Below, one piece after another: positions 1 through 11,016 of a stretch of DNA of 64,000 nucleotides (positions within the stretch are counted from its first letter, which is position 1; each line of letters starts with the position of its first letter). Position numbers and translations under genes: made by a program. This DNA is from Atopsyche davidsoni (lineage: Eukaryota; Arthropoda; Insecta; Trichoptera; Hydrobiosidae). The DNA is taken from NCBI GenBank assembly GCA_022113835.1, contig JAILWY010000003.1, forward strand, positions 11,989,501 through 12,053,500. Reading direction: 5' to 3'. The notes under the pieces are model-generated. The model saw only the letters and a list, made by a program, of their open reading frames with translations, was not told the origin of the DNA and did not search any database.

Positions 1-117
1 ACGGCGCTGATAAGTCCGATCTTGCCAGTAAATTGTAGCTCGGTGCATGTGCACTGACCACTACAATTTAAATTGAAAAATGAATTTACTTCATGTAGGT
101 ATCATATAATATATTTT

Positions 118-476
118 GGTACTTGTCTTTTATCCGACCACCAAAAAACATTGTCCTATTATTTTGCTTTTTTTTATTGGCAATAGTGTCTATTTTTTGC
201 TTCTTTTGTTGGCAACAGCGAGTCTCGTCATAGAAATGAAAGTTTTTTTTCAATTTTGTATCATATATTTTACAAACAATGAAAAAACGGTTATCTTTGA
301 CGGTTAGGTTAGGTTAGGTTAGGTTAATACTTTAAATTAAATAAATAAACAATACGTGTTTTCTCGCCAATAGACACTGTTGCCAACAAAAGAAGCAAAA
401 AATAGACACTGTTGCCAACAAAAAAAGCAAAACAATAGGACAATGTTTTTTGGTGGTCGGATAAAAGACAAGTACC
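118..476. mobile_element. MITE with ~100-bp terminal inverted repeats and 8-bp target duplication
   Basis: The left arm (118 to about 218, starting GGTACTTGTCTTTTATCC) is the reverse complement of the right arm (about 372 to 476, ending in AAAGACAAGTACC). Direct 8-bp copies of TATATTTT flank the element at 110-117 and 477-484, as expected of a target-site duplication. The right arm also has a local duplication of the GACACTGTTGCCAACAAAA segment. The loop holds four copies of GGTTA. No transposase is encoded, so this is a non-autonomous DNA transposon. An 8-bp duplication suggests hAT-like mobilisation, but the ends are not a clear hAT signature. Confidence 0.85.
302..326. repeat. Short interstitial (TTAGG)n run
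   Basis: About four copies of GGTTA, the unit of the canonical insect telomere repeat TTAGG, lie in the loop of the MITE at 118-476. The run is far too short to be a telomere. It may be part of the MITE consensus. Confidence 0.7.
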
Positions 477-484
477 TATATTTT

Positions 485-1130
485 TTAATAAAAATATATC
501 ATATCTTTACATACTTTAATTTAATTTTATGAAATTACGAATGGTATAAAAAAGTTATATTTTATAAATTTACCAGATCACATTGAAAAGATCGACTTTA
601 TGATTTCGATATTTTTGAAAATATTGAATTATGAATTACTTTCCAATGTAAATATGTATCTAAGGTGTAGTATCATCGATTTTTAGCTTTGTTTTAGTAT
701 TTCTTACAGCTTTTACATTTTATAACTGTTTTTTTGTAAGGCATTATCATGTTTGTATTTAATTTTTACGTTTTATTAAACATAATTTTTGTGAAAATCA
801 ATGAGGTCAGAGCACGTGAATATCACTGTAAAACAAACATTTTTTTATAATAAATATAACAAGCATGATTCTTTAGGCGTGTATCAGACAAGAAATATTA
901 AAATTACTCGACCTAAAAAGTGTTTATATTGTCTGTGCTAAGACGCATATAGAACCGAAATGTCAAAATCAAACCTAAAATTATAACTTGTTATTATATA
1001 TTTTTATAAATTACATGTGAATCGTAATTCGTGCATTCTTTAAAAACGCCGTATTTTAATTTGGTGCCATGTCTAGTCCATTAATGGATTAATATCCTAT
1101 TTGAGAAGACATTGCTACTTCGAACTCACA
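485..1130. other. AT-rich region upstream of GPKOW
   Basis: No reading frame of note and no repeat recognised. It presumably holds the promoter and 5' UTR of the gene starting at 1131. Confidence 0.5.
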
Positions 1131-3827
1131 ATGGAAGAACCAAAAAAGATATCGTTTGGCTTTAGTAAACAATTAAAAAAGCCTGCTATCGTTAAACCTC
1201 CAGAAGAAAAAAAACAATTCATAGATTGCTTGGAAGGTAAATCTATAAAAGTTAAAGGGTGAGAAATACAAAAAAATATGGCAATGCGTTAGAGATTTCT
1301 AACCTTATATTCAAACAATTTTAAATTCTTAAAGAAATAATGTATATATAAGAGATTTTTTTATTATTTCGATTCCAGAGGAAATATTGTTGAAGAGAAA
1401 AAACTTCTTGTTATTCCACTCAAAAATAAAACCACCACCGCTGCCTCATTGGCCAGAATAGCGCAAGAAGTGGAATCCGGGCTGCAGATTGAAATTAATA
1501 CGATAGAAGAAAATCAAAATGAACTAGAAGCTACCAACCCCCCCGAAAATGAAACCCTGGAAGCTCAGGCGGCCAGGGAAATCCTAGACGACCTGAAGAA
1601 AGAAAAGATTGCCAAAGTTACACAAAGCAGCTTGGTTGTTCCCGTTTCGGATCCAAACCAGCTTACTGGGGAAGTGGAGGTTGATAATTTTTTTTTCAAA
1701 AAATAAATATATAAATAATATTTTTGAGAGAAATTCATTATAATATATTTTAGTACAAAAGTTTTCCGAACATGCTAGGTTGGACTCTACCTTGAAGACC
1801 CCAACCAAATATAATCATGTCCCATGGCTTCTTATTCTGATTATTTGAGTTTTAATGCTCGAAGAGTCGGAATAAATACCTCTTTTCTGGATTTTACTGC
1901 CTGTACGAATATGTCTTGACATTGTTGTGTTTCTGTTTATAGTCTACTCTTGAAGATTATGAAAATATTCCTATTACTGACTTTGGTCTGGCCATGCTCA
2001 GAGGGATGGGTTGGCAACCCGGCAAGGGAATGGGTAAACACCAGAAGTAAGTAAATTATTATTCTTCATTTAAGTAAATTAAACATTTTGTGCTTGGCTA
2101 CATGAAACTTTCTTCCAAAACACACTTACAAAAAAAAAATACTCATCAAATCATTTAAAAATAAATTGGTTAATTCTGATTAACCAGTTTATTTTTATAG
2201 GATTCATTAGAATATTTCATAATCAAAATATAGTTTTACATTGAAATTGATCTGTTTTTTAGGTCTGTGGATTTGACGTTGCCTACATTGAGACCCAAAG
2301 GCATGGGACTCGGTGCTGATAAAGTTATTGCTTCATCTAAGAATACAGCCAATGGAAGTAAGGAGCAGGAGGAGATCAAATTAATCAAAGGGGCTTGCGT
2401 GAAAATCACTTCTGGCAAGCAATCTGGTACTTATGGACAAGTAAGCTTAATTTTTTAAATCTTCTTGCAACCTGATCATGTCAAAATTGACTCTTATTTA
2501 AGTTTTTCATTTCATGCTAGTTATTCTGGGATGATTTTGGTACAAAAGTGTGACTGATTTTTCATTTTTGGCTTATTGTACTCAATAAGAAATATTGAAA
2601 AACTTGTTTTCTATAAACAAGTATACTGTAGTAGATTTAAAATCTCAGTATGTTGTTAATAAAAAATATAATTTGGTATTAATTTTATAGATTATCACAA
2701 AAACTATCATCCTTTACTAATCTTTTTGCTGTGAATTTTGATGAAAAAGATAAATAAACACTAAAAGCGTTGTTTCTAAATTAATTGATAAAAAAGTGCT
2801 TTTATTACCACTGAACTACTGGGGGGTTTTATTTAAATTATAGTGAATGTTAATAATGTAATAATATGAACATTTTGAATAAAACCAGATGAAAAATCTT
2901 TCAGATTACAGGTTTTGACGAAGACAGTGGGCGTCTTATAGTGAAAACTGCTATAGGAGGAAATAACTTGAATTTATCTGAGTTCATGGTCATTGGTATA
3001 TCAAAAGAAGAATATCACAAGCATTCGAAAGTTATCAGTAAGTCAACATTACAACCATAAAATATATTACTATCAATCAGAAACGTAAAATCATTATGTC
3101 CATACTGCACTGTATACCCAAAAACAGGGTTGTGCACTCTCTAACAGACCAATAATACCTCGAGTCACATGTCTTGGATCCCACCTCACATTTATCTTCA
3201 CCCAGAAACATGCATGGTGGGCTATAACTTGTTAATTTTGAACATAAATGTTATGAGACTGATGATTTTAAAATCATCAATAGAATCTGAGAAAAACGTA
3301 AGTTGGAGGTAGATTATTATTCACTGAGTTACATTTAAAAAAAAAGTACTCGTAATATATATTGTAAATTTTATCACGATTTCCTCTCTGGATAATTAAT
3401 TATTAATTTGTTTTCACTTTTAGATTCTTCAAAATATGAGGAATATAAAGCAAAAGAATCAAACAATCACAACCGAGATCAAAGTAGAAGAACAGAACAT
3501 AAACGAGACATTTCTAGTGAAATCAAGCAGGAACGCGATAAGTCCTCCCAAGAACCTCATAACAATTACGATACTGACAGAAGAAGGAGAGACCATAGTG
3601 GGAGAAGTCGTAGCCCAGAACGCCGATCTGACAGAGATTCCAGATTTCACCAGGAAGATAGATCTAGAAACAGAAGTAAAGACGAGGATAGATATACTAA
3701 AAAGTATTCAAGAAATTCAAGTAGCAGTTCAAGATCTCCCGAAAGAAAGAGAGACAAAGATAAAAAACGGAAAGGTAAAAAAAAGAAACGAGATAGAAGC
3801 AGATCAAAAGAACACAGGAAGAGGTGA
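1131..3827 (+). CDS. GPKOW: GPKOW/Spp2-like spliceosomal G-patch and KOW protein
   Basis: Six exons can be joined in frame: 1131-1258, 1379-1679, 1943-2046, 2263-2440, 2905-3037 and 3424-3827, giving 415 residues. The N-terminus (MEEPKKISFGFSKQLKKP) resembles the GPKOW start. Exon 3 encodes the G-patch core (LRGMGWQPGKGMGKHQK), followed by LTLPTLRPKGMGLGADK. Exons 4-5 encode one KOW motif (KGACVKITSGKQSGTYGQ, then the GFDEDSGRLIVKT region). Exon 6 is almost entirely an Arg/Ser/Lys-rich tail. GPKOW/Spp2 proteins bind the DEAH helicase Prp2/DHX16 through the G-patch and help activate the spliceosome. The second, C-terminal KOW of vertebrate GPKOW is not found here or in the next kilobase. The donor of exon 2 (GTTGAT) is weak. 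Identification is strong; the gene end is less certain. Confidence 0.9.
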
Positions 3828-5034
3828 ACGTACCCGGCAGATGAATTCAGTTAATTCGGTTTAGGTTAGGTTAGGTTTTGGGTCTGGAGAAAATACTGAT
3901 GATTTATCTATATTTAAGGCTAGTAGTATTATTTTATAATATAAATAATATTAAACAAACTATATACTATGTCTTATGGGTTAAAAAGAATGCTATTTTT
4001 CTGATTAGTCATCTAGATTCAATTTTATTGTATACTATTTGATTCAAAGCATGCATTGTGCCTCATTGTTTTAGTAATAATAACCAAAGACGTAGGACTT
4101 GTCCACGCATTATATTGACAAATCATCACTATCTAGCAAGGAACCAATACTCTGTATCTAAAATATTTGTGTAGTACAAGTTTTTTGTAAGAAATATTAT
4201 GTAAAATTTTAGATTAAGTATAACTTATGTTTGATTTTCTATGTTTTATTGTACTTATAATTATCAAATGTGTCAAAATGTAATTATCTTTTTAATGTGA
4301 CCAATTTCATCTGCTATAAATATTTAATGTCTCTTGACCTCCCGTCTTATATTTTTATGGTTTCAAAAGTCATAGTACTCTCTGAAGTGAAGATATGGGT
4401 ATTATCACTTCTAGACCATGAGGAATGTATTTTCATGATTAATAAATACATTATGTTTTTATGGCCCATATATAATACCTGGTCTTTTATTTTTTTAAAT
4501 AAATCCATCAACATTTCAATGCTCGTGGTCCAGCCCATCACCGAGTCATAAAAATGTTTGATGTCTAGAGACAACCCTCACCTTTCTTACGGATCCTGAT
4601 TTTCGCAATTGTCTAGAGATTGCATTAAAATGATCAGTAATATCTGTAGTCAGAAAATAAAATTCGATCTTCCCTTATATATGCTATATATTTATATTTT
4701 GTAATACATATTTGATTACATGTCATTAAAATTAATAATTATTATGAACTTATTGTACCTGGTGTGTAAAAACTACAAACACAGATGCTAACTGTACAAA
4801 ATTTATAAAAAATATGATTTTAGGAATAATTTACTAAGAAAAAGTTATTCTTAAACATAAATTTGTATAAGTATTTCTAAATAATATAATATTCATATAA
4901 GCAATAATCAAAAAATAATAAGTTAACAGAAATATTAGTACAATTATTTTAAGATTTGTCAGCATAAGTGCAGTATAAATTAAATAAATAATCATAATAT
5001 AGTTCTGCTATCGTAAGCAAACAAATATTTTATA
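3828..5034. other. Convergent intergenic region, 3' UTRs of GPKOW and AKAP17A
   Basis: AT-rich and without a convincing reading frame. A short TTAGG-type run lies at about 3861-3876, just after the GPKOW stop. The region was checked for a further GPKOW exon encoding a second KOW motif and none was seen. Confidence 0.5.
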
Positions 5035-8000
5035 CTATTTTTTCGGAGTCGGACTTCTTGACCAAGATTTACTTCTGACTTTGCTGGCATCTTTGGGCAG
5101 AGACCAGCTTTTGGTTCTGGCTCTCGACCTGGAAGATTTATTTTCTGCTCCATTGTTCTTGTATGCAGAGTTATTCGAATTATCTTCATGAGACTTTAAA
5201 ATTTGATTTTCTGAAGAATTCGATTTTTCCTTATTTAAAGATTCCTGGACAGCTCTCGGAATGAAGTCTGTAGCAGCCTTGTGCTCGGGAGACCCCTGCT
5301 TGGGTTTACTTTCTCTGTTGTGCGATCTGCTCTTAGATTTTCTGTGCCTTGACCGCGATCTTGACATGGATTTGGATCTTTCGTGTGATTTAGATCTGGA
5401 CCGTCGTCGACTGTGACGAGAACGACTCGATCTAGATCGCGATCTACTTCGGGTCCTCGTGCGACGGTTTCGAGATCTGGATCTTGAGTGTCGGGATCTG
5501 GAGCGGGAATGCCTGGAGCGACGCCGAGATCGTGAGGATGAACGAGAGTAGGACCTCCGACGAGAACGAGATCGGCTACGAGAGTATGAGCGACTTCTCT
5601 CACGGTCATCTGAATTCCTTTCAGTTAATTTCTTAAAGTATCTGAAAAAAAAATGTATATTTAAAATATAGATTCAAAAAAAACATGTGGTGAATTTTTT
5701 TTAATTAAAAGCCTACTAGCTTTTTATGGTAACCATACTAGTTTTTTGTCCCCTTTTTCGAGAATACTATGACTTTTGGGAAATCAGGTATAAAAATTTA
5801 TCCACCACAAATACAGCTGGTCTTACTCATCCAGCATTTATAAAAAATATTATACAAATAATAAAAAATGAACTTCATGACAGATTAACATAATTAAAGT
5901 GGCCCTATTAAGTTACTTTTTACTAATAGGTCATTGAAGCCTGAACAGTTTATATATATTTACTTGTAATAGGCTTGGTTGGCATTAGGTCCAGCAAAGA
6001 AGGGCAGTTGGGGCTGTCCATGGTAGCCACGCCCCCTGTAGGGAGCTCCGCGAGGGCGCCGGGTAGGGTACCCCCCTCGCCCTCTCCCGCTGTAGCCCTC
6101 CTGCGGGTAATAGGCTGATCGGGGGAAGTAACCTGCGGGAAAATCAAACCGCTTAATTTTTTAATATACATAATAGGTGTGCTTTTGCTTCTTTATAATT
6201 CTTTAAGCAAAATCTTTTTGATATTTATTTTAAAGTGTTTGTGAATTAACAGATCTGCTGTCTTAAATTTTTGATTATTACTATTCTGCAATTTTTAACT
6301 AGAGTAGTTCATGAGTAGATTGCTTGTTTTGGCTGCTAAATTCTATGTAGAATTTAACATTCAAAGATGCTAGTAAGTATTATTCATGGGTATTGTCAAA
6401 TCTGAGAACTGTTTTTTATTACAGTACTTAGATTTTTATAAACATAAGTTTTGAAGACTGAGACGGAGAAGAGATTAAATAAATACAAAAAACTTACCAA
6501 CGGGTGGCTGGTAACTGTAGCTATGATTGAGATACGGCCCGTAAGGTCCGTAGCTGTAAGATGGAGGTGGATATGCTCCCCGCATACTTTCATCTTCTAC
6601 AAAAAAAATAATATTTAAAAGAAATAATACTATTTTATAATGTATGACATGTGTCAATAGTTAGTTTGTCTGGAAATCAATAAATATTGGATAGTTTTGT
6701 ATTAAACACCTATAGGAACTTATCGAGCAGATATGTTTTTGGTACAGAGTACACAGACACGACAAGAAATACCCGAAAAAATAAACAGGTCATAGATAGG
6801 ATTTGGACCCACACCTCTTGGCTACTGCTGAATGATGATATAGGCCACTAGGCCAGACCTGATGTAAATTTATATTTCAAGATTATTTAAATATTTGACG
6901 ATTTGCCATACATTGAAATTTTTTGAAGAGTGAGAAACATAAAATTACAAAGTTTAATGAAGTTAATAAAGATATGAACCGCTTATTTATTGGGCTATAC
7001 AGGATTACGGAATTAACAATTCAGTACATACCTTTAGGCATCATCATGCTGTGCTCGGGTGAGTTGAATCGTTCAACCTTGACCTTAGCCTCGTCTGGAG
7101 AAAAGATATCTGAGCCTGATGACAGAGAGCTGATAGACGATGTACGAAGTCTTTTCTTTCCTGTGTCTAATACCGATCGTAATATGATATTTCCTGAAAA
7201 TAAAATAGCCTTAAATTGTTTATTTGGTAATTATTAAGACACTACACAGAAAGAAGACTTTTACCAGTAAGTCAATACAAGCATGTGATTTGAAGCTTTG
7301 CAGGATTTGTGACAACCTTAGACCAAGTCTGTGACCACATTGACCATCTGTCTAAGATTGATCTTCAACCACGTCAGTTAGAAATGCAGGTGCAAGCAAT
7401 ATTATTAAACTCTTATGGTAACAATTATTTGTTATTTAACGAAAAAGGGTTTACCCTCGAGTGCCATTCGGACTTTCTGCCGCTGCTCTTCCAGCTCCAG
7501 GACCTGCGCATTCTTGTACTTGTTGACCAGTCGATCTCGCACAGACTTCTCTCTATTCTCCTCTAGCAGTGCTTTTTCTAGTTTTCGAAGTTCTTTTCTG
7601 TTGTCGTTTTCATGCTTGCTGTTTTGAAGGGTCTGTAGATCTCTCCTTAAATCTTCCTTCTTACTGCCAGCAGTGTGTTTTTGTTTCAGCTAAAATATGT
7701 TAATTATTACAGCAATGTTTCTAAAATATTTGACATTTAATGATTTCATTAAAAAGACGCAAAATATTATAGATTTCATAAAAAAATATTGCCAACTCGA
7801 TGTTGGATTATTAACATAATCAGATTTACACATGCTATATGTAGAGATTGAGTCCACAATTTTCAGATTAAGTCCTTGCTTTATGGCTCAGGGCAGTTAT
7901 GAACAGTAGGTAAAGTCACACGCCTTACCTGTATTCTTCTGAAGAGTTCCTCAATGAGGCGTATACTCTGCAATTTCCGCTGTGTCTTGATGAGTTTCTT

Positions 8001-9670
8001 CTGTTCCTCAGCGATCTTGCTGTTGATCTCGGACGCTTCTTTCGCCTTAAGTTTAGCTAGCTGTTTGGCCTTACGCCTCTCCTCTCTCTCTTGCATATGA
8101 GTGAGCTTTTCTCTCTCTTTCTGGTCCAGCTTCCGCCTAGAAGCAGCAACCACCACGGTCCCAAGGTTTTGAATCCATTCCTTTGTCTCGGCATGATTTT
8201 TTCAGAATCGACACTTTACACTTATTGCGGCGATTTATTATTATTTTTCTTTCACTTATAAAATAACTTTTATGAAGATACTCGCTGCACTAAATACAAG
8301 TGAAGAAATATTTCCTGGAAAATTCTGAAAACTCATTTGTAATACTTATGTGAATGGAATCGGACCTCTCAACAACAAAACATACTTATAATTTTCAAAT
8401 GAAAATTGATGCATACAAATCATATGATCTCACCTACATTACTAGTAAAAAAAAAAAAAAGATTTGAAGTGACATTATCATTTGGAGGTTAAATATATTT
8501 TCTGAAATTGTGTAATTAAATGGAAAATACTCTTTTAATAAATTATCAGTATAAGAATGATTACGTATGGTGTGTTGACCTATTTAAATGAAGTTATGCT
8601 TTCTAACATAAAACAATGGTTGGTAAAAAAAAGAGAAACATAAAGCAATCAGATAATTGGATAAAAAATATTGTTGTAATCAGACTCCAAAGAAATGTCT
8701 GCTAAAATATTAATTCTTATTATAATGGGTGATATAAAAAAATAAACCTCTCTGCTTCTTCCTTCTTCTGTTTTTTTTGAGTTTCTTCTTTCTCCTTCTC
8801 TTCCTTCTGTTTCTCTCTGGCCACAAGTCGCTCGCGCACAATGGACCGTCTCTTCAGGGAAGCCTCGGAGAGATGTTTGCTTTTGTCGAAGTCTACTCGA
8901 ATGGAAATGGTGTGTCCGGCCCCGTCCTTGTCCTTCTTGAGAAGTTTCATACCTCGGAAAGCATCCATCGCCCTGACAAACCCCACGTACTCGGTGAACT
9001 GCACATATCCCTCGAAGTACAGGTCTGAGTCGTATGAGAATGTACTCATCCCTGTCATGTGCGCTTTCATCTGTTTTCTGTACGGATCGCATATAGGGAT
9101 GTCCACATAACGTACCTTACCGAAACGTTCAAGCACTCTTCTGAAAATATTCTCCGACGGCTTGAGGTCTTCATTTTCGCTATCTCTATTATTAATAAAC
9201 CATTTAATAGGCAAGTTGCATACATGAATGGTGTCCGGTCTCTCTCCAGGTTTCATTTCATCCATGTTGGGTGCATCACGAAAGAAAGAATCCCAGGAAT
9301 GTCTCGAAGGAAAATCTAGTTTGGCTTCAGAGGCCTTCAATCTTAGGGCATCCGGGTAACCGCTCAGTTTGAGACTTCTTTCATCTAAGTTTGCTACAAT
9401 ACGTTCTAGTTTCTTTTTATCATCTATTTCACCCTCGAATCTGATTGTGTCTGTTGTACTCTTGACTACTTTCAATGATGTGAATTGCTCAGGCTGTATA
9501 ATCTCTCTCATGCGCTCCATTAACTCCCAATTAGAAATAGTTTTTCCTAAGGCTTTAGACGACGGAAGTTGTATAGAAATATTGATCTTGGCAAAGGGTT
9601 TTAAAAATAGATTAAGTGGCAAATAAAGAGCTACTGAATCAGAAAACGAGTTACACACTTGAATATTCAT
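5035..9670 (-). CDS. AKAP17A: AKAP17A/XE7-like splicing factor
   Basis: Seven minus-strand exons join in frame: 9670-8748, 8136-7929, 7689-7455, 7193-7032, 6596-6498, 6132-5964 and 5641-5035, giving 800 residues. Exon 1 (about 308 residues) matches the XE7 N-terminal region: GKTISNWELMERM, IRFEGEID, SRHSWDSFFRDA, PGERPDTIHV and a divergent RRM (FGKVRYVDIPICDPYRKQM, then FRGMKL). Exon 2 carries a charged coiled coil and QRKLQSIRLIEELFRR, the segment closest to the vertebrate protein. Exons 5-6 are Tyr/Gly/Pro and RGG rich. Exon 7 is an RS domain ending SRSPTPKK. In vertebrates this nuclear-speckle protein anchors PKA and affects splice-site choice. The donor of exon 1 (GTTTAT) is unusual. Exon 6 could instead stop at an in-frame TAA (Tyr-Tyr-Lys-stop), giving an isoform without the RS tail. 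Confidence 0.9.
6786..6868 (-). repeat. tRNA-derived SINE fragment
   Basis: On the minus strand, a box A-like TGGCCTAGTGG is followed 35 nt later by a box B-like GGTCCAAATCC, the internal RNA polymerase III promoter layout of a tRNA. The sequence does not fold into a full tRNA with matching arms, so a SINE head is more likely than a tRNA gene. It lies in an intron of AKAP17A. Confidence 0.55.
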
Positions 9671-10392
9671 GTTGACAAAAAATGGCTGATCGAAACAACC
9701 TCTAAATCAAGAAAATAATGACTAAGCGTACCTAATTCATACCTTAAAATACTCAAACCTACATAACAGTACCAAATATACGCCTTTTGACGCCTGTCAC
9801 GCAAAGTTTAAAACTACGAAACCTAGAAATTTAATTTGGTAGATCAACCCAATTCACTATGCAAATCACAACAAAATATTTAGGTTTCCATAATAGGCAC
9901 TAAAAACAATCAGATCACTACCTAAATTCAATATTTATGTATATATTTATTACAATAATATTACTTTCTTATCTTGTCGTTTTTTGTGGCACAGATTGAT
10001 TGAATTGGTGACAGTGCTGCCACATCTAAAATTTAATATCCCACACACTTTCATTTTAGAAAAAAAAAAATTTAATGCTAAAATTTTTAGTTGGACAAAA
10101 AAAATAGAAATAAAGTTGATGGAATAATCTCATTTTCAACCGTAAATATATATATTTGGGGTTCATAAAAACTGATGTAAACCAGAGAGAAAATATATCT
10201 ACAAAGCAGCGTTCAGTTTTCTCTCTGGTGTGCAGATAAAGTGTGAAACTTGAAGTGACATTTTGTTCAATTTTGGATTAGGTGGGTCTTGACCGGCTGT
10301 TTGATTGTTAATTTTATGGCTTAACATCTCATGGTATTTTATTATACAGTGTAGCAGTTCCTTTTTTCACTTGGCTGACAGTAAGCTTGACG
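9671..10392. promoter_or_regulatory. Shared promoter region of AKAP17A (-) and TBCA (+)
   Basis: The two start codons face away from each other across 722 bp of AT-rich DNA with no other gene. The layout implies a bidirectional promoter. No TATA box or specific element was assigned. Confidence 0.5.
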
Positions 10393-10813
10393 ATGGCTGA
10401 TCCGCGATTAAGGCAAATCAAAATTAAAACCGGCGTGGTAAAGAGACTGGCCAAGGAAAAAACTGTTTATGAGAAAGAAGCAGAACAACAGAAAGATAGA
10501 ATACAGAAGTATAAAGATCAGGGAAAGGATGAATATGACGTTCGAAAGCAAGAAGAAGTATTACAGGAGTCTTTGATGATGGTTCCAGATTGCGTGCGTA
10601 GGTATGTATATATGACTCATGTCTTTCCCAACCACGCTTTCTGTGTTTGATAACTATTGTATGTTTAATTACAGATTGGTGAAAGCTTATGATGATTTAA
10701 AAACCATTTTGGATTCCGAACAGGATTTGAAGGAAACTGGTGACTACGTAGCAGCCTTACAAGTATTGGCAGATGCAGTCAAACAGTTGCCCGAAAATAC
10801 TCAAGGACTGTGA
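10393..10813 (+). CDS. TBCA: Tubulin-specific chaperone A
   Basis: Two exons, 10393-10601 and 10675-10813, encode 115 residues, the usual length for this family. The sequence MADPRLRQIKIKTGVVKRL, then KEAEQQKDRIQKYK, and the C-terminal AYDDLKTILDSEQDL segment match the three-helix-bundle cofactor A. The protein captures beta-tubulin released from prefoldin/CCT and passes it to the cofactor D/C/E machinery in the cytosol. The intron is only 73 bp and splits an Arg codon. The ATG at 10393 was chosen because MADPRLRQIKIKTG is the conserved start. PDCD7 begins only about 200 bp downstream on the same strand. Confidence 0.95.
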
Positions 10814-11016
10814 ATTTACCTTTCAGTTCGCTTAATAATAACGCTATTATAATACTACTGTGAAAAACCATAAGAACATTTTTATTTGATTGTGCTTAAT
10901 ATATCATAAACAATATTTTAAAATTTTTAGACATTTTTATTGTGAAAAGTGCAGTGAGGAAGATTTTATTTCAATTCAGATTACATTATACAGTGGTTAG
11001 GAAATTCGAAAGTAAA

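Noticed and set aside
116..307. 63-residue hydrophobic open frame on the plus strand
   Set aside because: It lies wholly within the left arm and loop of the MITE and has no family resemblance.
302..326. Chromosome end or telomere
   Set aside because: Only four TTAGG-type units, inside a transposon and followed by 60 kb of genes.
4270..4574. Overlapping open frames on both strands (93 and 75 residues)
   Set aside because: Chance frames in AT-rich 3' flank; no known motif, no splice context.
6786..6868. Functional tRNA gene
   Set aside because: Box A and box B are present but the acceptor, D and anticodon arms do not pair; a SINE head fits better.
8137..8209. In-frame upstream extension of AKAP17A exon 2, including an ATG near 8198
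   Set aside because: The splice acceptor at 8137-8138 joins exon 1 to exon 2 in exact phase and restores the family sequence, so the upstream DNA is intron.
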